DNA of 64,000 nt, from contig JAQFVV010012573.1 of the NCBI GenBank assembly GCA_028023455.1, positions 248,001 through 312,000 on the forward strand. The letters run 5' to 3'. Below are positions 33,618 through 45,649 of this stretch, piece after piece (position 1 is the first letter of the stretch; the number at the start of each line of letters is the position of its first letter). Below the pieces are notes generated by a model that was not told the DNA's origin, did no database searches, and saw only the letters and a list, made by a program, of their open reading frames with translations. A program made the translations under genes and the position numbers. The DNA is from Epiperipatus broadwayi. Taxonomy: Eukaryota > Onychophora > Udeonychophora > Euonychophora > Peripatidae.

Positions 33618-34600
33618 CTAAAATCCTATTTGCCACTTTTTCTATTTCACCCCACCAGTCCTTATACTCATTCCCAACCAACTGTTCCATGGCTTCTTCA
33701 ACTTGTATTTTATACTCTTCCAACTTATTCTTATCATTCACTCTCCGTCCACATCTTTCACTATTGTTTCTAGCTTTATTTCTATCCTCCATCACAATCC
33801 TAACCATTTCTATTACAATGAAGCTATGATCACTATTACATACTCTCTCTCCATTATCAAACACCTTAATTTTCCGTATTTTATTCATTTCCTCTTTCTC
33901 TACTTTCTCTACCAATACACAATCTATTGTGTGAAATATATTATTCCTAGACCAACATAAATATTTGATAAATTCCCAATGCTCAAATTTACTCTTTGAC
34001 AAAATTCCTCCCGAAACTGACCATTTCTTATTATCTACATAATCAATTTCTTCAATATGTCCATTCATAGCCCCTATCACCATTATTCTCTTCCCCTTTT
34101 CTTTAAAACTCTGTATATCCTTAACTAGGCATTCATATATACTACTGTTCCACTCCATTATAGTTTGACTATCTCCAGTGGCTATATATACTACAGCCAC
34201 TATCTATTCTTGTCTACACAACCTTATTTCAAACCACAAATGCTCGACATTTAACAATATTTAAATATTTTTTCGATATAACACCTATACCACCACCCCT
34301 TTTTTCTTTTCTATTTATACCCTGCCATCCCACATCTTCCAAAATAGGTTCTTCTCAGAGATGTGTTTCCACTACTGCTACTACCTCAAGCTCTTCATTT
34401 TCAATTGCTTTGTTTAATTCCAGCCACTTTTCTGGTCTCCTATCACCTTGCATATTCAAAAACCCAATTTTAACAATGTCTTTTTTCCTAACTACTCTTT
34501 TATAAATTCTTTCGATTCTTTCTTCTCCATTACATTTATAAAAAACTTTCTTAACATTAATCTTACAAATCCATTCCCTCTCCACATCTACACTTATATC
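33571..34600 (-). pseudogene. LINE AP-type endonuclease domain
   Basis: The frame 34355-34585 gives KIGFLNMQG and VVAVVETHL, the first two AP-endonuclease blocks, with the metal-binding Glu in VET. The frame 33571-34200 gives VIGAMNGHIEEID, the usual GDxNxH block. It ends with SDHSFIVIE, the catalytic SDH triplet. In this copy the Asp of GDxN is Ala (GAMNGH). The 57.2 kb copy still encodes GD-MNGH across a one-base deletion, so Asp was probably ancestral. The enzyme would nick target DNA to prime reverse transcription; this copy could not. Confidence 0.85.
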
Positions 34601-34689
34601 TAAATCAACCGTCTTTTACTTATTTCTTATATCCCATCCATTCTTCTTCTTTTTGATACTATTACAATTTAAAAACCCACCCCCTCTTT

Positions 34690-35344
34690 AAAAGTTTCCT
34701 GAATTATATTCTTTAAATATCAGACTCCCTAAAACTTCACTTCCTTGTTTTCCTAAGTGCAATCCAACTTTACTATATAACTCCCTCTTTCCAATAAACC
34801 AATCCCATATATCCACAAACATTATTTCTCTCACACAATTTTTTCAATCCCTCATTTATAGAACATGCCTTATCTAACAAATGCCTCTTGTCAAATCTTG
34901 GTAATATTCCAATTACCCCTACTCTTCCTTTCATCTCACTCAAATTACTAATCAATTCTATGTACTTATCCATTACTCTCTCTGATGGCTCTAACAAATT
35001 ATTAGTCCCTACCATAACATATACATCTCTATTACCTTACTTTCTTACTTTATCTGTTACATCCCTAATTCTAGCTCCAGGCAAACATACTCTTACATAC
35101 CTGATTCTATTTTCCCTTGCAATTATATCCCCACTCTGATTAGTGAATCTCCTATCAATACTGTCTCATAGTCTACTTTCTCTACTCCATCTGTAACATT
35201 TTCTACCATCTTCTGGACCTCCTTATCATTTCTACTCAATAATTCCTTTATCTGCTCACACTTCATCTCTAACAATTTTAATTTTACTTCTACATTCTTC
35301 ACTTTTTCCTCTATCTTACTTATTCTCTGGCTAACCATCTCCAT
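34690..35344 (-). pseudogene. LINE ORF1: coiled coil plus SGNH esterase module
   Basis: The frame 35123-35344 begins with heptad-rich sequence (SKIEEKVKNVEVKLKLLEMK), a probable coiled coil for multimerisation. It ends TVLIGDSLIR, the SGNH block I with the nucleophile Ser at about 35144-35146. The frame 34773-35015 carries MVGTNNL (block III, GxxN). A shifted frame then gives SKVGLHLGKQGSEVLG (block V). The usual DxxH Asp is Val here (GTT); the 56.5 kb copy has KDGLHL (GAT). Esterase modules of this kind are known in ORF1 of CR1-like elements, with an uncertain role in lipid or membrane interaction. The frame is broken at least twice. Confidence 0.85.
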
Positions 35345-35469
35345 TGCATTACTATTTCTCCATCCATATCTCCCGGCACTCCACTAAAACCATACTCTGT
35401 CTTATCTTTCTTAATTACATTTTGCTCTCTCTCCCCTGCCTTTTTCTCTATACTACCTACACTTAGAAA

Positions 35470-35670
35470 CTATTTTCTCATCTCTTTAATAACGTTTACA
35501 CACTGACTACATAACCAGAAACCTGTTACATCCTTCCTATTCTTATTCAAACATTTCAAGTGATACACCTCAGCACACACTGTACACTCTACCAGTGCCC
35601 GCCTAATCCCTTTCTGTCGATTATATATACATTGTGCAATACAAATGCAATCCATATTCTTATTTTTCAA
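35470..35670 (-). pseudogene. LINE ORF1: PHD-like zinc finger
   Basis: A 66-codon minus frame has the Cys/His spacing of a PHD finger: CICIAQC, then VECTVCAEVYHLKC, then FWLCSQC. The aromatic residue before the last Cys pair (FWLC) is also typical. It lies upstream of the coiled coil and esterase, as expected for ORF1 of CR1-like elements. The module might recognise chromatin or nucleic acid. The frame ends shortly after the finger, so ORF1 is already interrupted. Confidence 0.75.
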
Positions 35671-35689
35671 GTCACCTATTCTATATTTG

Positions 35690-36210
35690 ACTTTATAATA
35701 CCTCTCCTATTCTTCAAACCCCCTTACACGGAAAAATAAATTTTTTTACTTTTTCCCAAAACCAGTCAAACTATAATGTGTTTTCCGACCTTAGGCCTTC
35801 CAAATGTTGTCTTTTTTCTCAAAATAAATGACTGTTTTAAAGTTTAAAAAATCTTCAATAACAAACTTAACTAAAAACGAATTAATCTTACATACAACTT
35901 TTTTATAAATATCCTTACACTAACACACATTCAACAAAAAAAACTTTTTTTTTTTTTAAACTTCTATACCTAAAATGGCGAACGAAAACCTTTCAAACAA
36001 TTAAACACAAAAATTTTCAATCTTTCAAATAACTCACTCTCTTAACCACAATTTATACTTTCATACACAATAATTAGTCTTTATAGTGATGCTCTCAAAT
36101 GATCAATCGCATACGCATGCAACAAACAGCATAAAAATTTTTTTAAAACTTAGCTCTGCTCTTTGGTGACGCCCTCCGTGATCAAAAGGAGAAAGAACCA
36201 CCCAGTACAA
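35690..36210 (-). other. LINE 5' leader, copy 1
   Basis: Read on the minus strand, it begins near TGTACTGGGTGGTTCTTTC and CTTTTGATCACGGAGGGCGT, which match the leader at 56330 (CTTTTGATCACTGAGGGCGC). It continues to the PHD frame. No promoter motif can be named. Confidence 0.6.
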
Positions 36211-39200
36211 TATATATGAATAGTTACTATAATTACAGTAAAACAAACTCCGCTTTGAAAATAGAGATTATATTAGATCACTTATAAGGCTATATGTCTT
36301 TCACCAGATAATATTTTTAGAATACAGTAAAATAATTTTTATAGACAGTGATATATAATGACTTCAATTATAGATAACATATTATATGATTATTAAATTA
36401 AAAAAAAAAAATTTGGCAGAGATTATTTTTATTCATGTTAATCTGAATTTGATAACTAAATTGAAAAGCCGTATAGATATATCAGCCAAATCTTTAAGAT
36501 TAAAGAGCATTATAATAATTCAAATTATTTTTATTTAAACATTCCACATTTTCTCTTATTATTTTATAAAACTCATCAAATTAAAATACATTATGGCCAT
36601 CTAAACTTATAATTTATACATTAATTAGATAAATGCAATACAAGCTTGACCATGAATACTCACTCTTCCTAGTACAACTTGATATAATGTAATCAATTTA
36701 CTTAATCAATCTTTTAAATATTATCAAAACATTCAGTAATCATAAATATTTAGATGACTGGAGTTTGGAAATGAGGAAATTATTCCAGAATTCAACAAAA
36801 TGGGAAAGGGCTTTAAATGACAGGTTGGACATTTTTGCAAACCAAAAATGAACCAATATTCTGAAATTAATTCATAATTGGGATTGACCAAAATATTAAT
36901 CCATATACAAAACTTATATTAATTAAATTTGAATTATGAAATTAGATATCAGAATATTGTATAATTAGGAATATTTATTCTCTCTCATTTTATATAGATG
37001 AATATAACAAATATATTCTTATTCAAAACTATTATTGCTTGAATATATGAAATGAATGCTTATCAAGGAAATAACATATGAAGAACTATTATTTATAGAT
37101 CTCAATAAATTATTGGTAATTTGATGCCATTGTGTTCATATAAGCCAGTGATGGGTTTAAGAAAAAAATATATATTTAATAGGTATATTAACATTCATAC
37201 AATAAGAAAGTAGATAGTATTCGTAAAAAGCTGCCAAAGATAAGCCTGTCAAAACTTCCACAATATTTAAAACTATAAAAGTATAGATTAATTGATAAAT
37301 GGGATGTGGATCTACAAAAGATCCTAGTATTCCTAATATTCTCTAGCCACACAAGATCCATGACTAATTCTCTATATTAATTTTTTGTATATAATTATAT
37401 ATAACAAGTTGTAAATTTTTAATGATACTCCTGAAGTAAATATCTTGGACAACTGTCAATCACATTATGATAGAGGATCATAGCAATCATCATTTATCAG
37501 GAAATACTTAAAATCTATGCAAAAAAAAAAATAATAATTAAAAGTTATAATATAATTAATTTATTAATTAGTTATAAATAAGGCAATATTTCAAAGAGTA
37601 CTTTTTACGAATTGTCCAGACATTTTTGATTATAGAATATTTGATAAATTTATGCTTAAAAACCACTACCAAATATATTTCAAACATTTATACACAATTA
37701 TTACAAAGCTAAAAACATACATATGCGACAGCTTTAAAACAAAGTAAATGTGAAGTGAAGTGCATTTAATTTGCTAAATTTTTCAGAGCAAGTAAATCTA
37801 TAAGAGCTGATTAACTCAACATATTTAAGTAGTATTGATTTTATTTTAAACAATAGGATGGCAGATAGGTGAGCATAAAAATTTAGGTCTTTACTATCAT
37901 TCAATTACTTCAGTGAGAACAATTATTTAAATTTGATTAAAGAATAATTTTGTTGGAGTAAGTTTATTCTCCATAAATACTATAATGAATTTATTTTAGT
38001 ACATTGTATTTCATAAATATATATATATATATATATTTCAAGAAAGATCTGTGTGTTTTTGATTTCTTACATCAATATAATAAATAAATAGCTAAATAAA
38101 TAACTCTTCCATGCCATAATAAACTTATGAAGAAAAAACTATCACCATTTGCCAACAGCTCTTGGGGCATAAATGATAAAGAAATGTAAGTCCTGTCATC
38201 CCATTAAAAGAATATAGAAAAACTGATGCACGTTAGTGATCATATCATAATCCCTCCCCTCTAACCTCCAAAAATGTTAGATCAATGTAGGGCCTTGGAA
38301 ATTTAACAGTGTGAGAAGGGAAATAAATAAATCAAGCAATGGAACTCAGAATTAGACAACCATATTAAAACATGAATCATAAACTTTATTTGCGGATCAT
38401 ATGAATACATCATTAAGAATTAAAAAAAAAGGTAGAGAGTTTGGAAAGAAAACATATACAAGTTTTTATCAATAACCTTCAGATAAACACACAAAATATT
38501 AAATACTAACATCAAGCAATGATACTAATATTTGGCAAAAAAAAAATAAGATGAAACTTGAGTTTTACTGAAAGAAAAAGGAAAAATTGTATAAATGTTT
38601 CATTGATTTTGAATTAATTAATAAATAAAGTATTTAATTAAATAATAAACAAAATGGAGAGAGAGAAGGGAATGAATCTGAGAAAATTTATGCAAATAAA
38701 ATTTCCAAAAGTTGATAAAAATAATCAAAGGTTAAATTAAATTAATAAAACTATCACCAAAAACAATCAAGAAAATAATTAGAGGTTTGAATGAGAGGAA
38801 GTATTCAAAGATTTAATCAAATAAAATATGATCTAAAATCGAAAACTAAAAAATTGATATAAGTAATTAAAACAACAAAAAACAGTTCAACACAATGAAG
38901 CAAGGCATTGTGATCAAAATAAATAAATTGGCCAAGTAAAATATGATCAAAATAGATAAGAGAATAGTTGAAGTAAAAGAGAAAATGAAATTAAGATGCG
39001 ATGGGAATAGCCTGAAATTAACCCAGGAAATAAACAATATGGATGAGAATAATTCAAAATAAATGAGAAAGGCTGAAAAGAATATGCAAAATGATTAGTT
39101 AGTTGTATTGCCAACAAGAATTACTATTATTAAAAAAGATATCTCAAAAAATAAAGTGAAAATAAGTACATATAAAGAAAAAGGACAAATAAAATATGAG

Positions 39201-39469
39201 AAATTGGAGAAAAGTCAAAACTAAATACAAAAGGAATTGAAAATCATCAGGGTAATAAATAAAAAAAATGTTGAACAAGTAATATGTTAAGAGAAACATT
39301 ACAATTGCAGAATGATACTATCCAACAATTTGTGCAAGAAAAGAGCAACATATAAAACTCTAACTCAAAGATGACAAACAATTAAAAGTTCAACAATTTG
39401 ACAAAACTCTAACTCAATGTGACATAACAAAACATCACTATGTCCACAAAATTTCAAAGATTACCCATA
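36211..39469. other. Non-coding DNA, purine-rich towards the right
   Basis: An AT run lies at about 38017-38035. From about 38430 to 39300 the plus strand is strongly A/G-biased, with short Lys/Glu-rich frames that start and stop repeatedly (for example after ATGGAGAGAGAGAAGG near 38654). It may be a decayed coiled-coil coding region like that at 46.9 kb, but no alignment convinces me. Confidence 0.35.
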
Positions 39470-39546
39470 TTATGGGGAACCAGAATGAGAGCGCTACTAG
39501 GCATATAGCCTAGCACTCAGATTGTCTTGCATTACTGATGTAATTG

Positions 39547-39815
39547 TTTTGTTCTGCAAATTTAGTTAAAGTTTATACTTTGTTTTTTTTGCGAATTATC
39601 TTCAGAGAACTGAGAATTTAACTTCTATACAAATTATCTGTTGATCGTGTGAAGATGGAGAGATAATAATTGTGATCAAGATAGATAGATTTAAAGCTTT
39701 GATTTTCTAGCTGTGGTGATGCGGCCGTTTTGTTTGCAAGTTAAGTTAAAGTTTATATATAGATATTATGAATTATCTTCAAAGAACTGAGAATTTAACT
39801 AATACAAAAATTGTT
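39547..39815 (+). repeat. Duplicated leader segment in LINE copy 3
   Basis: Segments at 39547-39640 and 39728-39815 share TTTTGTT-TGCAA, GTTAAAGTTTATA, GAATTATCTTCA and GAACTGAGAATTTAACT. They form a direct repeat with a period of about 181 bp in the 5' leader. Confidence 0.75.
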
Positions 39816-40399
39816 TGTTTATTTAGTTTTTAGTAAGTTTGCTACTAAAGATTTTTTTTTAATTTAAGAAAGGAAGTGATTTATTTGAGAAAGTTAACGT
39901 TTTAAGACCTAAGGTTGGGAAATAAGTGTTTATCTATCGTCATTGTAAGAAAGTAAAGTTTTTCTCCCTTTGTGTAAAGGGAGTTGAAAAAAAATAGGAG
40001 AGGAGCATGAAGTTAAATATAGAGTAGAGGGCTCAAAGATCAGAAAGAAATTAAGTGTATGATGGAGGTTCATCATTGAAAATGTTTAAATAAGACTAGG
40101 AAGGATTAACAGGTTCATAGTTATGTAGACAGTGTGTAAGTGTGATAAAAAGAAATGAAAAAGTGGTTTCTAAGTGTAGATAGCTAAAAGAGAAAGTCAG
40201 GTAAAGTGGAGCAAAATGTAGTCAAGGATGATAGGAAAGTATGTTTTTAATGGAGTGACAAGAGATATGGATGAAAAAATGGGTAGTGCAGTGCAGATGG
40301 TTAGCCAAAGAATAAGTCAGACAGAGAAAGAGGTAAAGGATGTAGAAGTAAAATTAAAATTGTTAGAGATAAAGTAGTCCAGAAGGTGGTAGAAAATGT

Positions 40400-40850
40400 T
40401 ACAGATGGAGTAGGGAAAGTAAACTATGAGACAATATTGATGAGATTCACAAATTAGAGGGAGATATAATTGCAAGAGAAAATAGAAACAGTTAGTGATG
40501 TTACAGTTAAGGTAAAGAAACAAGGGAGTAGAGATGTGCATGTTATGGTAGGGACAAATAATTTGTCAAAGCCATCACAGAGAATAATGGATGAGTACAT
40601 AGAATTGATTAGTAATTTGAGTAAGATTAAAGGAAGAGTAGAAATAGTTGGATTATTACCGAGATTTGGACAATAGGTACATGTTAGATAGGGCATGTTC
40701 TATAAATAAGAGACTGAAAAAATTGTGTGAGAGAAATGATATTATGTTTGGGATGTATGGAATTTTTTTATTAATAAGAGGGAGTTATATAGTAGATATG
40801 GACTGCACTTAGCAAAACAAGGAAGTAAAGTTTTAGGAGTTTGATATATA
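40400..40850 (+). pseudogene. LINE ORF1 SGNH module, copy 3
   Basis: The frame 40470-40676 has VHVMVGTNNLSKPSQRIMDE (block III) and GRVEIVGLLPRFGQ. Upstream, the block I Gly-Asp-Ser codons are destroyed by a two-base deletion relative to copy 1 (TATTGATGAGATTC for TATTGATAGGAGATTC). Downstream, block V reads SRYGLHLAKQGS, with Tyr (TAT) in place of the catalytic Asp. It is dead at two of the signature positions. Confidence 0.8.
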
Positions 40851-41262
40851 AAGAATATAGTTCGAGAAACTTATAAGAAGGATTAGGGTTTTAAGTGGCA
40901 ATGTTATTAGAAGAAAAAAAAAAATGGATGAGATGGGAAAAATAAATAAAGGCTACTTGGTTTAGATATAAATGTAGAGAAGGAATGGGTATGTAAAATT
41001 AAAGATAAGCAAATTATTTATATATATAATGGAGAAGAAAGAGTCAAAAGAATTTATACAAGAGGAGTTAGGAAAGAAGAAATTGTTAGAATTGGATATT
41101 TGAATATGCAAGGTAGTAGGAGATCAGAAAAGTGGCTGGAATTAAATAAAGCAATCAAAAATGAAGAGCTTGAGGTACTAGCAGTAGTGGAAATACATCT
41201 AAAAGAAGAACCTATACTGGAAGACTTGGTATGGCAGGGTATAAATAGAAAAGAAAAAAACA

Positions 41263-42699
41263 TACAATGATGCAGATGATTCTCATTGAACACCCAAAAC
41301 TTGGCCAGCAATGATGTTTCAGTTCCACTAGAAAATATGAATTCACTTTCCCCTAAGCTAAGCTATCTAATAAAAATCTTATCTAGATCACCGATAAAAG
41401 CAATTAAGTCCTGGATTACCACTTAAAACAAAATTTCTACTCCTAGGATATTACTTTAAAATATAATATTACGAATGGTGCTACTTTAATTATTCTCTAT
41501 ATATTTTCAACAATATTACATCAAGAAGTCATCAATTTTCATTATTAGATTTATTGTTGACAGTGTTAACTAAATCCATTTCTTTGTCAAACAGAATCCC
41601 ATGAGATTTTCCTTTTAGAAGTAGGAAAAAGTTAATTAAAAAAACTATTTATAGATCAGTTGAAAGAAACAATGAAATACTGCACTGCATGATATAGCTG
41701 TATGGCAGAGTGGCTCTATTTTTTCAACATTTTTTGTAATCGCATTAAAGTATTTAGTGGATTAAAATGAAAAGCCAAGAAATAAAAATAAATGAAGATT
41801 ATTTAAGTCATTTGGATTTTACAGATAATGCATCTGCTTTGACAATAATATTTCAAAGTTTAAGAAAAGCAAGAAAATAAGACTGTAAAACTAAAGAAAG
41901 ATGTTAAAAATTTTGAAGTAATGCTCAGTGGTTTTTCAAAAAAAGAAGATAAAGATTGACTAATAAAATTAAATGGTAAATATATATAAATAATTAATTC
42001 AGAGAAAAAATAATGGATAAAATTAATCATAGAAATAATTTTGAATAGTTGTTGGTAGAAATAACATTAAAAAAAAAAAAATGCAAGAAAAGATTTTTCT
42101 AATAAATATATTCTATCAATATTTACTTATCATGTGCATTAGTCAATAAACCAATGAGCAATATATAGAATTCAAACAACATGACAAAATATGAAAAGAT
42201 GTATATTGAAAATAACAAGATCAAAAATAAATAATAAGGTTATGAAATCAAACATGTGTATATGGCAGATAAAAAAATTAAAATGCTGAAATGGGTTTTG
42301 GCTGTACACATCACTAGAAAAGATGTCAATAGACAAATAACTAATGGCTTAAATTGGATCCCAAAAGATGGTAACACGCACTTACACACAGAAAAAAAAT
42401 CATAGAAAAAATGTATGTGGAGAATGGAAGTTATGGACTTGAGAAATTAAATTTAAAAAAGTTTTCATTTAGAAATGGATTGATAATGGTTAAAAGTGAT
42501 AATTAAATTTGTGTACATGTATATTGTAATGGTACAAATGGCGGGAATATGGGGAGATGAAATAACATCATCATTCATCATACCAATAATAAATAATTAA
42601 TAAGCAAATAACAAAAAAATAAAATGAATAAACAATGAAATAAATATAAAAGGAATGAGTATAAAAATAAAAAATAAAATTATATAAGTAGTTTTATTC
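41263..42699. other. Non-coding DNA, nothing recognised
   Basis: AT-rich sequence; I see no gene, RNA or element end in it. It begins abruptly at the LINE truncation point. Confidence 0.35.
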
Positions 42700-43010
42700 T
42701 AATAAGTTATACTAATCAGTTATAATCATTAAATTATTGAGCATTATACATAAACAATTAAATCAACAGTTATCCATGTGACTGGATTTAAAAAAGGTAT
42801 ATTACAAAACAGGCTACTTATCTAATCATTGCCAAACTCAGGGCAGACTATAACACAATTCTTTAGATGCAAATATTTAAGTGCTAATCTATTATTCATA
42901 ATAATAAAAAATAATGATAGGATATTGATACATGCTGATCATCAATGCTCTGGCCATATAGTCCCATTAGTGTAATGGCCAAATATAAATTAATTTTTTT
43001 CTTAACAAAA
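42700..43010 (+). repeat. Dispersed repeat, copy 2
   Basis: Direct-orientation relative of 15050-15400, with TTATTGAGCATTA, AATTAAATCAACAGTTATCC, GTGACTGGATTT, TTTAAGTGCTAATC and ATCAATGCTCTGGCCAT in the same order. The two copies have diverged by substitutions and small gaps. Confidence 0.65.
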
Positions 43011-43499
43011 AAAAATACAATGCAGACAAACACCTACATCCATATAACTATTTTGATCTTTAGAGCTAGCTCAGATCATAAGCTTCTAGGAACTGTAAGT
43101 GTGAACAAGAGAAAAATAACTATAACAGCTTGCTTTCGTTAAATAATTTTACTGGGATAAATTTCAAAACATCCTAAAAGAATAAGGTGTAATGAAATCA
43201 AGTCATGTACTACCAATTCAAAGAACAGATAGCTGGAGGAATAAAGACATTAACAATAGAATCTTTTTTAAACAATTATTTAATAAATCAATTAATTAGT
43301 AATTCAGAAAAAAAAAATAACATGATTATTCCAACTTATACATTTTTATCAAAAAATATAATTTCATAAAAAAATTATTAAGTAGTTGATTTTTATTTAT
43401 TAAATTAATTAAGTTTTAATTCATTAAGTTCTTTCCTGTTAAATAAAAAAATAGTTGGAAAACAACTTTTCCATCATCAGAGATAAAAATCTTTGAATT

Positions 43500-45110
43500 A
43501 GCTTAACTCTATGTATAATTTTGGAGAAAATATATTTAAATAAATGGAAAAAAAAAAAAAAACATGTAGCAAAAGTAATTTAAATAAAATTTAAATTACT
43601 TAAAAATCTTTTTTAGAATTCTGAAGAGAAAATTCAAATAAAAAAAAATATTTCATAAAAAAAAAGATACTAATAAAATTATCAATTGTTACTTAATTTA
43701 AAAACTCCTTTATAAATTTAAATGTAGTGTGAACATTAAAGAAAATACCCTTAACCATGGGTTTATTTTCTTTTTGAGTCCTTTGACACTTATACTTTCC
43801 ATGTAGGTCTTCTTGAAGGCTACTCAATTCCAGAATAATGTACACAGTTAATTTTTTCCATGTTACAATAGAATTAACATACAAAAGGAATTTATCTTTT
43901 TTCTTTCTAATAATTTTCCAGGTTAGGCATTCATAAAACCCTCATGCTCTTGGTTAGAGACAAGGTTATTTCAGAATTATTTTCTTCTCATTTACATTTT
44001 TCTAGTGAGTTGGTTACACAAAGGTAGATGATGTTTAGCTTTAGCTAAACTTAGCACATATTTGTTTTTAGCTATATTTTTAAAAAATTTTTACAGCTAA
44101 ACTGCTGCTTTTTCTTCTTCAGCAGCTGGATCATGACTTCTACTATTGTCCTCTCCAATAGCTTGATTAAAACTGATCTCTTTTTACAAAACATGAAGGT
44201 CTTCTGATTTATTAGCACTCCAATTTTTTGAACCAAATCTGTCTCCCACATGACAAAATTTAATACTGACCAACTGGGTCTATTTTTACAAAAACATTGA
44301 TCCGACATTTCCTCCTTTTTTTGTTGCAAAACAAGTCAAAAAAATTCCCCTGTACTTATTTTTCACTATTATCTTTGATTTAGGGAGACATAAAGAGAAA
44401 AGAAAAAAACCAACTCTAATTAAAATAAAATTTAGCCAAGTTTTAGATCTTAATTAATATTTATTCTTTTTAAAAATACTATGAAACAAAATTTTACTAA
44501 CTTTATTTCTCTTTAAAAGTAAAAGCAATTAAATAATTTACTGAAGAATATTTTTTCTCTCATTACTATTCAAAATTAAAATTGGTATGTAGATAAAATT
44601 ATTGAACAAAATAAATTATTTATTTGATTTTATATTTTTCTCTCTTTTACAAATGTTTCAAATATTCACATTATGTTTAAAATAATATTTGAAAATTCTC
44701 ATACTATTATATGATACATTAAAGATCAGCCTGTCAAGCTATTGTGCATGTGCTTTTTACGAGTGTTAATAATAAATGAATACTTTGACTCTCTTCACAA
44801 GATATAGTATTTAGGAAAGAATAACATGAATCCACTTATTCTATCCAACCCAAATGCTTATATATGGGCAAATCTTAAGTACTGGAAGTGAAAGCGTGAG
44901 GATAGACCACTCACGTTAAATTACTGTTTACTATCATATGATAAAAAAAAAAAAAATTTAAATAAACACCCATTATTATTATAAAACAATATGGAAAAAT
45001 TAAATATTATTTCACCATTAATTAAATAATTCTAAATTTAAAAAGCTTGTAATATTGGCATGGCCAAAGTTGGCCACTGTCTACAATATTCCACTTTTAA
45101 AATGATGAAA
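43500..45110 (-). repeat. Dispersed 1.5-kb repeat, copy M
   Basis: The reverse complement of this stretch aligns with 53900-55320. Anchors include CCAAAATTATACATAGAGTTAA, cut here to CCAAAATTATAC and GAGTTAA, plus AGCCTGTCAAGC-like words. TAGCAAACC/GGTTTGCTA-type flanks of a frame containing FFCKNRPxWxVxNFVM, and GTCTACAATATT near the end, also match. The minus frame 44072-44329 (CFCKNRPSWSVLNFVMWETD) is partly shared with the other copy, so the ancestor may have been coding. I recognise no family. Confidence 0.6.
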
Positions 45111-45640
45111 CAATGAAATAAGGATACATATTTCATTTATTTTAACTATATATTTTAATGGCCACCTTGTTACTAATGCTGTCCAAGGTTATAGGGATAT
45201 TCAGATAAATATTCTCATCCATACATAATTGGTAATCTTTACCAGTTATCTCTACAGTGCGACTATTATTCATCTTTCTTCTCACCCAAGCCTCCTCTCA
45301 TGGATTATCTTTATTCTTTCTTTTTCTTTATAATTTTATTTCATTTTTGATAATCCTTTGTATTGAAAGTTTGAAGAGTCAAAATCTGTTCATCCTAATC
45401 CATCTTGAGTTTTTTATATTAATATTTCCATTATCTGCTTAATATTTTTTTTGTCAATATACATAATCACCTGGTCTAACTTATATAAGTTATACCTAAT
45501 CATTTTTATTATTGAATCAATTAACAAAATATCATCTGCCAACACTTTCATTTGAAATATCTGGTTTTGTACTCAGTATAAGTCTCTTTGGTAAATATAT
45601 GTCTTTTGAGGTACATCATTCTTGATGGATTATCATTTTA
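45111..45640. other. Non-coding DNA, nothing recognised
   Basis: T/A-rich sequence between the inverted repeat copy and the coiled-coil frame. The short plus frame 45257-45442 is mostly Phe/Leu/Ile from T-rich codons and is not credible as a gene. Confidence 0.35.
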
Positions 45641-45649
45641 GTTTCTGTC

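Larger units (their letters stand above)
28096..36210 (-). mobile_element. CR1-like LINE, copy 1 (minus strand, interrupted by hAT)
   Basis: Read on the minus strand, the order is: 5' leader from about 36210, PHD-like finger, coiled coil, SGNH esterase module, AP-type endonuclease, reverse transcriptase, then a Cys/His C-terminal knuckle ending near 28360, and a 3' tail to about 28096. PHD and esterase modules in the first frame are known for CR1-like non-LTR retrotransposons. The element is split at 29683/32592 by a hAT insertion. Alignment with the copy at 56-62.9 kb fixes both outer ends. All frames are broken, so the copy is dead. Excluding the hAT insert and one duplicated target, it is about 5.2 kb. 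Confidence 0.88.
39470..41262 (+). mobile_element. CR1-like LINE, copy 3 (5' half only)
   Basis: The same LINE family on the plus strand: leader, ORF1 remnants and the start of the endonuclease. It stops at 41262 in the middle of the endonuclease (after ATAAATAGAAAAGAAA), where unrelated sequence begins. The PHD finger region is too decayed to read. The 3' half is missing. Autonomous LINEs usually lose 5' ends, so this loss points to a later deletion or rearrangement. Confidence 0.8.

Noticed and set aside
32669-35139. Plus-strand Ser/Leu/Thr-rich frames over LINE copy 1
   Set aside because: Antisense shadows of the minus-strand LINE coding regions.
38640-39300. Purine-rich plus strand as a conserved coding region
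   Set aside because: No frame stays open beyond short Lys/Glu runs, and no alignment to the 46.9 kb coiled-coil frame was convincing.
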